From assembly GCF_042242105.1 (NCBI RefSeq), contig NC_092019.1, positions 16,351,328-16,415,327 on the forward strand: a DNA stretch of 64,000 nt. Direction: 5' to 3'. The position numbers were made by a program, and so were the translations under genes. The notes under the pieces were generated by a model, which saw nothing but the letters and a program-made list of their open reading frames with translations, was not told where the DNA came from and made no database searches. Numbering within the stretch: the first letter of the stretch is position 1; each line of letters starts with the position of its first letter. Shown piece after piece: positions 46,700 through 64,000 of this stretch. This stretch comes from Pempheris klunzingeri. Taxonomy: Eukaryota > Chordata > Actinopteri > Acropomatiformes > Pempheridae.

Positions 46700-49600
46700 A
46701 CAAAAAGATTGATAATGACAGGAGTTAATGCTTTTGATACATAGAGGATGAACAGAAAATACAGTAGTTGCCAAAGTCTTTGCAGATTCTATATTGGCAA
46801 GTCTTAAAACTTAAACTTTTGATACTTATGTTGTTAGACTAACGTTTGCAGGTAAGAACTAAAAATGTCAAATTTCAAACCCAACACTAAGAAGGAGGAT
46901 GACAAATGTTCGGTATTGCTTGTGTTTTCAGTTAATAATAATAATAATACTCCCAGACAATAGTTTGAGCTCGTCATGCTCAGCATCTGAACACATTACA
47001 GCTATTTTGTGTATCACTCACTCAATTTATATTTTGCTTTCCAATCAGACTCACCTTTGAGTTCGCATTCACTAGGTAAAGAAAGATCACGTCTGTGTGA
47101 CCCGCTTGATAGACAATGTCACACACAAAGTACAGAAAAACAAACCTGTAGTGATTCATGTACTGGACATTTGCTCCACTCCCTGCAAACCAGCTTTGCA
47201 GAGATGTATCACTGCTCTAAGAAATCTTTTAGTTGACATTGCTAGGATGTGTGTGCATTTATCCGTGTTTTGTTTCACAGGTGAAGAAGCTAAGGCAAGG
47301 CGTGGAAATCAAGGTGGAGTTTATTGTTAAGAAAATATGTCAGAGTAAATAGAGTTTCACTGGGTAGATGTCACCCAGGCTAAAATGTTGGGTATAGGTC
47401 ATAACAGTGTATGTGTAGACAAATACTGTAGGGCAAGAGGCAGATGAATCACTTTTTACCGTCAGCCTTCGTGTCTGTACTTCACTGTGGAGATGTCCTG
47501 TACAGTCATGCACTAAAAGGTAGGAATGACTTCCAAACAGTCAAGAAGAAACAGCCGTCTCATGTTATTCATTTATGAAGCTCAGCGGCTGAAGCTTCCA
47601 AACTTACTCACATCTCCTCTCACGTTTAAATCTAATAACTACAGCACACGTTCCAGTAAATACTTAACCTTAGATACCCCCCACGTATGCTCTAATGTTG
47701 GCACAACTGGCTTCAGGTACCAAGCACCTTTTTAAATGGAAAAATCTGTATTCTGCCCTCAAAATACAGTTTTTCATTTCTCTTGGAGACATTAAAGCCT
47801 CATTATCATATGTTGTCTATGGCTGTTGTGAGTGTTTCATGTAACTGTGTCTTTAATTCTTGATTATTGTGTTGTTCTGTTTTGCTGATCATGTCTTCGT
47901 GTGTTTTTGCCTCTGACACAGCAGGTAGCCAATCACAGGTCAGGATTGTGGCGTGGCACTTGGGGTGCCCAATCAGCCACTGCAGGCCACTCCCTAGTCA
48001 GCCTCTGCTCCAAAGATAGATTTTGGGTGGAGACACCAAGAGACACATGAAGATCACAGAAGTAACTGCCTTACGTGTTCTAGCATGGCACAAAGACTAG
48101 AGTCAGGGGAAAGACAGTAAATATGGTATGGTAAGGCCAGTAATGAAATATATAATCTTTGAATTTTACTGGGCCCAAAACCTTCCTAAAACACAGATGT
48201 ACTTCATTTACTTCCTTCTTCTGGAAATGGTTAATTTATGGTAACACAACTTTCGGTGTAGCTTTATTTCTAGGGCCAATGAGTGCCTTTCAGACCATTT
48301 ATTAAATAATTTAGTAATAATGGTTACATAAAGATATGTTAAGTATCTGTACCAGGAAGACGGTTTGAAGTGGGCATTTACACATATTTTCTCCACAACA
48401 GGCCCTGCCTTGCAGCTCATTTCATGAATGCACTATGACAATACAGGGCCAGTTTGTGGGGAGTGGCCCAGATTCCCAGTACATGAATCATCACATGCAT
48501 GTTTCTTTGTTCATATGGGTGCAGGACACTGTGTGTCTGCTCTTATAAGAGGAGGCTTTTTTCAGTCTGAAGAACAGATGCAGTCCTATTGTCCTATTGT
48601 CTAACCGTCTTCTAATTCAGTTAAATTGAGGGTGATTTTTAGCATTAAAACTATCCTAATCTCCACCCCAGTTTTGAAATATCCCAAAACAACATTTGAT
48701 TTGGAATCTGGGTAGGATTGGATTACAAAATCTGCATCCCAGTTAGTATCAGGTTCATGTCTGCTGGTTTTGAAATACCCAATTTTGAGACTTAATCTTA
48801 TCCAGATATTTGTACAATGGATTAAAGGATTTGAAATAGTGAACCACACCTCAGGCAGGGAGAAGCAAAATACAAGTGTGATCACATCCACCTTTGCAAG
48901 AGGATTTGCTGTTTATTTTGAATCCCGTCTGCATGTTGTGAGTGGCTTGTAAGCTGAATTCATTAAAATGATCTTTGTCACATCTGAATTTCTAAACTGA
49001 ACTGAACAGAAATTAAGTGGGGGAAAAGGGGGAGAAAGACAAGAAGGGACATGAGGCAAAGACATATCAACTGAATTACCCTAACTATAACACGTGTTAA
49101 TATGTAATCATTTATTACTCGGGTAATTGATCGCATAAAAGCTATATAATGAATGATAAGCACAACATGCTTGATTTACAAACTAGAGATTATCCCTAAA
49201 AATCACAACATCATACATGAAATTGAGGTGGGGTCAGAAACAGTCAGGTCAACTCTGCTGTGCTGAATGTCTATAAGGCAGATCACTATCCACTTACAAT
49301 GAATACCCACAGGCAGTAAATGAGTTTAGAACTATTACAAGCTCCTAAAACACTCTCTAAGCCCAAAAGCCGCAGTCAGAAATGAGTGCTGGCAGCAAAA
49401 GTTACAAACAGTCCAATTGATAATTTTTTTGGTTTTACAAGAGCATATTGTCAGTATTAGCTTCAGTGGTGATACAAACTGACAATGCACAGGAACAATT
49501 TAAATGAAAGTCAATTAAGTTCAAACAAAGGCAGAAAAGGAGAGTCAAAACAAACTTGGATTTCATTGTGTTGTACTCTGTGGGTCTCAGATTTCCTGGT

Positions 49601-51550
49601 GTATGATGGTAACTCATTGTATGCCTAGCAGTATGGTAGCAGCAGCATAATTTTTGCTAAAACCACACAAGTGCCAAGCTCCAACTCTTATTTCAGGGAT
49701 ACATTCAGCCATACGAAAGCTCATAAACAGTAACAAACTCAAAAGGGTTATGACACATTCTTGCTCAAGTTGAGTTGCTTAACAGCTACAAGCAATTTTG
49801 TTTGGGTTTTTTTTGGATCAAGCTATTTTAATTGATTTCATATGCTGTCTGTTGATTTACAGAAATCAGGAAGCGAATGATTTGTTCACATCAAATGTGC
49901 ATCACACAACTTTGCATTTTCTTTGTAAAAGAGGCCTAAACAGAGTTTCTTTTACCAAAAGATTAAAAGAACAGGGCTGGGACAGAGTGAAGACCAAGGC
50001 AAGAGAAAAAATGTGTTTGTTTAAATTGCACTACATAAAGAGTGGGAGGAAAAAAGGGAGGAAGAAAGGAACTTCCTCGGTTTATTTAGTGCAACTTAAA
50101 CCAGAGATATATAATGTATTTCAGCTACTTCCTCTGTGAAATTCTCCTGGTAAACAAACATACTTGTACACAGATACTCACACTATCAAGCACTGGATTG
50201 TAGTGGATTTTTTTTTATTGAGGGTTTGAGGGGTTGCCAAGTCAGAGGCTGAGAGTACACAGCATGCAACAGCAGCCTCTTGCCAAAAACAGAGACCTGC
50301 TTAACACTGCAGAAAAGTTGACACACGAAAGTTGATTTTAGTGAATCTTTAGTATGCTTACTAAAGCAAAGCTGTGAGAAGTCTCCTAAAAACTAAGAAT
50401 ATTGTAGTCATGTTGCTACTTTAAAAATGACAGCACATATTGGACATTACATAGCAAAACCCTGAAACTACTGTGGAATATCTGCACTTATTGCTGCTGT
50501 GTTTCACACTCAAGTCAGTTATATTTTCCAGTTTCCAAAAATATGCTAAGATTAAAGGCATGCTAGCCACTCGGTGAGACTGAGCTAAGGCGGTACTTTG
50601 AGCTAACCTCAGCATGCTCACAATGAAAATGCAAACATGTTTTACAGGTTTGACAGGTCTAATGTACCATATTCACCATTTCAGTTTAGCATGTTAGCAT
50701 GTGGGGATTAGGATTAAACACAAATTGCAGCTGACTGGTCATAAACTAAAGTTTGGAACAAATAGACATTTTGACCTGATGATGGGGCCATATGTACAGT
50801 TAAGGGATCACCAAAGTTATTAAACTATTGCTTAACCTCAAGTGGAATTTCACAGCAATAGTTATTAAGACATTTCACACATGGGTTGAAATCATGGGGT
50901 CACAAAAGTCATGAAGGTTCATTGCCTGGGAACCATCAATATTTGCACAATCTATATTATTACTTCCATCCATCAAGTATGAGTAAATATTTCACTGGAT
51001 ACGTTAAAACCTCCACAAAAGCCAGACAGATAATGTAATAATCCTGGTACAATGGCAAAGCAGAAGAAACTTTTCTTGCGTTTTGTGTCAGGGCTGCTGA
51101 CTATTCAAAACGTATCTGATTGTAATAGGAGGACACAGTCCCAGCCCGTACATGTCTGTGCAGTTTGAGAATTCTTGGGACTCATTACAAAAGTCGATTT
51201 GGTAAATGATTGAGACTCTGCCCTTCTAATTATCTGTAATGTTGTAATGCTAGTAATTAAAGTAGATTTAGATTTAGTAGAAATGGTAAATTAATATAAA
51301 TGGTGCATGTGTGTGTGTGTGGACGCAGGTATGTCATGTCACCATGTATAATATTAATGTACACATGGTGTATTATGCTTACATAATGTGTGGGATGTCT
51401 CCATGGGGTCATCTACTGTATTCTACTTGCTACACAACATGTAATTGTCCATTTGCATGAGTATCTTTATGTGCAAATGCTTGTAGCTTTCCTTCACTGT
51501 GGAAGGGGAAAAAAAGAGGGCGTAAAAAAAAAAAAATAAAAGAGGGTGTG
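46700..51550. other. Non-coding between S100 pseudogene and third S100 gene
   Basis: AT-rich sequence with the second copy of the dispersed repeat at 50555-51005. No exon was recognised; a 77-codon frame at 47097-47330 has no family motif. Confidence 0.5.
50555..51005 (+). repeat. Teleost dispersed repeat, copy 2
   Basis: Shares block order with 11075-11660: CTCACAATGAAAATGC, TTTAGCATGTTAGCATG, TTTTGACCTGATGATGG, GGGATCACCAAAGTTATT, CTGGGAACCATCAATAT. Heavily diverged. Confidence 0.7.
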
Positions 51551-51558
51551 TCAGCCTC

Positions 51559-51643
51559 TATTTAAAAAGATTTGGGTCTGTGCTCTCTTCTCCAATCACT
51601 CTCTTCTACCCTTTCGATCCGCACAAGTTTTCACACAGTATCG
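51559..51643 (+). promoter_or_regulatory. TATA-like box and 5' UTR exon of third S100 gene
   Basis: TATTTAAAAAG at 51559 precedes a short pyrimidine-rich exon (about 51590-51643) that ends TATCG|GTGAGT. The acceptor at 52388 lies five bases before the start codon. The layout matches the first S100 gene. Confidence 0.6.
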
Positions 51644-52393
51644 GTGAGTTTAAATATCTTTTAAAATTCCCTTTTCATATACAGCATTAACCATTTCGCT
51701 TTTATCTATCGAAATAGTTGATATCTAATATGTAGCAGTACGTGCCTCTGGGTATGGTTTGTCTATTGTGTACAGTGCTGCGTTTTAAGATTAACACACC
51801 AATCAATGTAGATCTAAGATTATAACAATTATAATTTGAATATTAGAGATAGATATCAAATATTAGATAACTGAACAGGGCAATGATTGTGAAATTGGTG
51901 GGAATTCGGTGAATCAAAGCTACCAAAGATACAGGTGAAAACAATATCAAACTAATGAAAAGTTGTTGCACATGTGTGCAGAGATGGCATGAAAATGTGT
52001 GTGACAGTGTCGAGCCAAAGCTGCTGAGAAGAAACAAGCAGTAAAGTGAGTGGGGAAGCCAACTTGGACTTTGATTCTAGGATTCTTCTGGAAAACGCAG
52101 AGCAGAACAAAAGTACAAGATATAGAGGAAAATGGAAAATGCAAATTTTAGCCTGCATAAAATGTATTTTTTTGAAAGAATTGGCTCTAATCATTGGTGG
52201 ATGTGTGTTGGGCGGTAATGTTCCTGATCTTAACAAGCTGTCCATCCAACCCCTCTCAGTGTTTAGACTGGATGTTCCAAAGCAGGACAGTCCATTCCAT
52301 GTGCTTAAATGTAGCCTGGAGCATTGCTATATTACTGCATCAGTAAACAAACACTGGACTACACAATTAACTATATTTCTGGTTCCAGTCATC

Positions 52394-52739
52394 ATGGAAC
52401 TCATCGTGCAGGGAATAAAGATCCTCAAGATTACCTTCGACAAGTATGCTGGAAAAGACGAAGACTCAAGCACTTTGACGAAGGCAGAAGCCGTTGAACT
52501 CATTAAGGGAGAGTTCAAATTTGTAGTAAGTAGAAAAGATGCTGCACTATTGCAATAGACAAATGTCAATGCGTCTTTGACATGTTTACTACTAAGAATT
52601 GCTTCTGTTTTTCTTTCTTCAGCAAACAGCTGAAATGGATGAATTCTTCAAGACCCTGGATTTAGATGGGGATGGCCTTGTTACTTTCCAGGAGTTTATG
52701 ACAATAATAATAGCCTTCTGTCTCCTCATCCAGGAATAA
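52394..52739 (+). CDS. S100 calcium-binding protein C (82 aa)
   Basis: S100-family protein with coding exons 52394-52525 and 52623-52739. The first S100-type hand is KYAGKDEDSSTLTKAE and the second loop, DLDGDGLVTFQE, is canonical (D1, D3, D5, G6, E12). Helix IV (FMTIIIAFCLLIQE) stops with no C-terminal extension, so the protein is shorter than most S100 proteins; this may limit the surface used to bind targets. The intron falls between the hands, as in the two other copies. AATAAA near 52996 is the likely poly-A signal. No safe one-to-one human counterpart. Confidence 0.88.
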
Positions 52740-54290
52740 GTACTTTGGCCATGTTGCCTTCAGAACTTCCTTGCCTTACTTCATTTGTACTAAATGAAAA
52801 AATGAGTGCTCCAACTTGCACCAGTACTACAGTCACACCTATAAAATTTACATGTCATTATCATGTGTTCTGAGAGAGAAAACAGAGATAAATCATATGT
52901 GGTTCATTATGTTTGCTTAAAGGCTTTCAAATGTGCTCACTCTGTGTGTGTGTCACTGATTTTGAATTTTAACAAATGACCAATGATGAAACAAAAATAA
53001 ATGTTACATTTTATGAATGTCTTGTATCTGTTCCTAAACGAAATACAGGTATTTTGCACAATACCTGCGGCATCTGATCCTCTCTACTGCACATACTGGG
53101 TCGACATACCTTCACAACATAACTTAATCTGTCCTTTCATGTAACATGTTAACAAAAATAGCAGTCTCTTAGAGTGTCTACTATGTCATGGTTTGGATGC
53201 ATTTTACATCGAGTAGAAAATAACTCTGTGGGAGAGGAAACCAATTTTACTCATCTGCACTCATAAAAAGCTGAGTATGAGTTTAAAACTTGACTAAAAC
53301 TAAAACTATGTAGAAGATAAATCTCTAAACCTTGTAAGCAGCTCATTCCACTTCCATAAAACTGAGATAGTATCTTGATGTAATACTCTCATACCGTATG
53401 TGTTCTCATATGTTCACCATTGGATTTTCCACCACAGATGCTTTATACAGCCTTTCCAATGCTGCCCCCTTGTGATATATTTTTTCACTCCTGAGCGTCC
53501 ATGCCATTATTTCCACCATGGTCTTGTAGCCGGAATCAAGTGGCCTATTTAATAAAGGCTTTTAATGGTATTCATTCACAGATGGAACCAAGGGACATCT
53601 GGTGTCTCTGGGCAGTTGTCTGCTTTTCATGCCTGATAATTCAGCTATGATGGCAGAATCATCCTTATCAATTTGATTCAGTGATGCTGCTTTAAAACCA
53701 AGATTGCAAGATTTTAAGACTTAAGACGATGGCATCAAAAACTAAACTATATAATATGTAATGAAATATATAATTTTGCAAGGGTGCTGAATTTAGGGCT
53801 GCAACAAATGATTACTCTCTTGATCAATTTATCTGATCATTTTCTTGATTATTTGAGTAGGTTTTTGGCACATAAAATGAGACTGGGGGGGGCGATTTCT
53901 CACAATCACTGTTTCATAAAGCTCAACATGGCAATATTAAATTGCTTGTCTTGTCCAAACAACAATGAAAAATGAAAAATATATTTTCACTTAAAACTAA
54001 AAAATAAATCAACTCAAAAGCTGCACATCAAAATGTTTAAATCCCTCAATAAGTGCAACTATACAAATATTAAACAAGAGAGAAAAACTCGCTCAGAGAA
54101 AAGTACAAAGTACAAAATAAATTTTTTTCTTTCTTTTATTCTACTAACTACTGGGTTACAGTCAGATTAGTTAATTACATTGCTAATTTAACCTGAAAAT
54201 ATCACTGGTTGACCCTGAAGTTGCCGGAGTATGAATGTGGCCTAACTAGGGACCTCCAGGACTCTAATGTGACCCACATGGAACGCGTCC
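52740..54290. other. Non-coding between third S100 gene and snx27
   Basis: 3' UTR of the S100 gene to about 53020, then AT-rich sequence with a dispersed repeat at 53795-54010. No gene seen. Confidence 0.5.
53795..54010 (+). repeat. Teleost dispersed repeat, AGGGCTGCAAC type
   Basis: Starts AGGGCTGCAACAAATGATTA, then has TGATCATTTTCTTGATTATTTGAGTAG and TTGTCTTGTCCAAACAACA in the order found in a common fish repeat. One end only; a decayed non-autonomous DNA element is likely. Confidence 0.6.
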
Positions 54291-54298
54291 GGGGGCGG
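54291..54298 (+). promoter_or_regulatory. snx27: GC box upstream of snx27
   Basis: GGGGGCGG in a locally CG-rich stretch (54285-54600) 150 bp before the start codon. This suggests a CpG-island-like promoter of a broadly expressed gene. Confidence 0.5.
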
Positions 54299-54446
54299 TC
54301 TCGCTGATCATCGGCCTCTCTCGGTGTTTTCCGGAGATCTCGGTCAGTTAGCTAGCCAATCTGATTAGCCTGCTGCTACCAGCTAATGTTTCCAGGATAT
54401 TTATCGGTAGCTAAACTGGCGTGGATGATTCAAATAGAGTAGAAAA

Positions 54447-62560
<8,114 letters not shown>

Positions 62561-62857
62561 TGATTACAGAAGTATTGTAGTGAAAAGAAACCTCCTGTAG
62601 TCATAAAAACATTAAGTTATATAATATAACTCATGGGAAAAATATAAAACTGATGATGTGACATTTATTTTCAGTTTAAGTTATCTCCCTGTCCAATGTG
62701 TCATGTGGTCAATTTACATAATACTGACTTGGATAACTAGTCTCCAGACTATCTTACTCATCGGCAACATTTATAACAGCTCTTTGATTTGCGTACAATA
62801 AAATGAAATATTTGTAAATATAATGTCCAAGATCAGTAGAGTTACTGCTATAATTTA

Positions 62858-62893
62858 AAGGAATAGTTCAACATTTTGGGAAATACATACATA
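62858..62893 (+). repeat. Relic of a fish repeat, GGAATAGTTCAACATTTTGGG
   Basis: AAAGGAATAGTTCAACATTTT and GGGAAATA form the start of a very common fish repeat. Only this end is present, followed by a short (CATA)n run and then the Tc1 element. Confidence 0.6.
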
Positions 62894-62907
62894 CATACTT
62901 ACACATA

Positions 62908-64000
62908 CAGTGCTTAACAAATGTATTAGACCACCACCCAGTGTAAGGTGTTTGCCACCGCTGCCCTAAATTTACAGTATTGCTGATTACCAAAATATTT
63001 TTTATGTTTCTGTAATGGTTAATCCACCAGTATGTGATGTATGTAATGATGTATTTAATGCTAAAATATAATTATTGTTGTTATCCATTAATTTTCAAAT
63101 TTTCTGTTTTACAAGAAAGCAGAAAAAAAATAGTAAAGCACATTAGCATTTTTTGATTGAGATGTCAAATTACAGTTATTTACTTGCATTCCTGAATAGA
63201 AAAATGTGTTTTAGTGGTTGTATCTTATTCTTGATTAATTTCTGACTTCTCAGAGTGTGCTGGCTCAAATTTGGATATAAAAATGTGAATTCAGTTTGAA
63301 ATTCCTCATTCCTGTTCAAAATGGTGAAGCGTAGGGAACTCACTGAGAAAGAAAGAGTCCGAATTAAAGCACTTCATGATGCTGGATGGTCTTTGAGACA
63401 AATAGGGCAAGACATAAAGTATTCTCTGTGGTCAAGTATACCTTGGACTCGATTGCAGAGACAAAATGTGCCAAGGAAGAGGCCGGAAACGAAAGCTAAC
63501 TGAATTAACTGAAGCAGATGTCAGGCACCTCAAGATTTTAAGTACTAGAGAAAGGCAGACCACTGCCATTATTGAGGCCTGCAAACATCCAAAAACGCCT
63601 AAAGTTTGCCAGGGAGCACAAAGACTGGACTGTAGATGACTGGAAGAAGGTACTCTGGACGGACAAGTCCAAGTTTGAACTCTTCAGTCAGCATCGTCGT
63701 GTTAATGTCCACAGAAAAGCTGGAGAACATTTTGATACTAGATGCATTGCACCCACAGTGAAACACGGTGGAGATTCCTTTATGGTATGGTTTTCCATTT
63801 GTGAAAACGGCATGGGCAAATCCCTTCTGGATTGAAACTGATTGGTCATGGGTTCATATACCAAGAAGACATTGACCCCAAGCATACTTCAAAGAAGTGC
63901 AGAGACTACTTGACCAAGAAAAAGGAACCTGGAGTACTGGAACTGATGGACTGGCCAAGTCAAAGTCCAGACTTGAATCCTATTGAACAGATCTGGGATT
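62908..64000 (+). mobile_element. Tc1-like DNA transposon, decayed, cut by window edge
   Basis: A terminal repeat starting CAGTGCTTAACAAATGTATTA follows a TA target at 62906-62907. The transposase starts at 63321 (MVKRRELTEKERVRIKALHD, SLRQIGQDIK), an HTH domain. The frame shifts soon after. TEADVRHLKILSTRER reads in another frame, and the part joining it to RPANIQKRLKFAREHKDW is deleted. The catalytic segment keeps VLWTDKSKFELF and, after another shift, DPKHTSKKC and SQSPDLNPIEQIW. It lies in an snx27 intron in the sense direction. The right end is outside the window. Confidence 0.88.

Noticed and set aside
47097-47330. 77-codon frame near the S100 pseudogene
   Set aside because: No EF-hand or other motif; not supported by splice context.
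52046-52558. 170-codon open frame on + over the third S100 start
   Set aside because: It runs from intron sequence through the first coding exon and past its donor. The S100 reading MELIVQGIKIL, with splice sites on both sides, explains the real part.

Overview
The window is nuclear DNA of a ray-finned fish, most likely a percomorph teleost. The genes are vertebrate, split by short introns with GT-AG borders, and set among CA/GT microsatellites and old repeats typical of teleosts (tRNA-type SINE remnants, a hAT-like MITE, L2/CR1-type LINEs, a Tc1 element). The coding exons were assembled by reading splice sites and frames and by comparison with family sequences recalled from memory. No database search was run.

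Layout, left to right. 1-4320 is non-coding as far as can be seen; a cluster of AATAAA signals near 1050-1092 may be the 3' end of an upstream gene. slc50a1 (SWEET sugar carrier, + strand) occupies 4541-9319. 9320-18264 is microsatellites, repeats and probable trim46 3' UTR. trim46 (- strand, 12 coding exons) spans 18265-26609. About 1 kb away and divergent from it lies tmem107 (+, 27626-29448), a ciliary transition-zone membrane protein. krtcap2 (+, 30913-32831), an oligosaccharyltransferase subunit, follows. Then comes an S100 calcium-binding cluster: three intact genes on + (35568-35968, 40832-41291, 52394-52739) and one inverted broken copy of the second (46270-46680). A nest of LINEs lies at 41573-43850. 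snx27 (+, from 54447) runs out of the window with its last visible exon ending at 62539, and a Tc1-like transposon sits in its intron at the right edge.

slc50a1, krtcap2, trim46, the S100 genes and snx27 correspond to genes of human 1q21-q22, so this is a conserved chromosomal block. tmem107 is the outsider, because human TMEM107 lies on chromosome 17. The genes do not form one pathway: they cover sugar transport, axonal microtubule organisation, cilia, N-glycosylation, calcium signalling and endosomal recycling.

The most notable observation is in tmem107. The fourth coding exon is present twice in tandem. Both copies are exactly 97 bp, have the same phases and their own splice sites, and differ in sequence. 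Because 97 is not a multiple of three, only inclusion of exactly one copy keeps the frame, so the arrangement predicts mutually exclusive splicing of a transmembrane segment. Simple repeats touch three of the splice sites involved.
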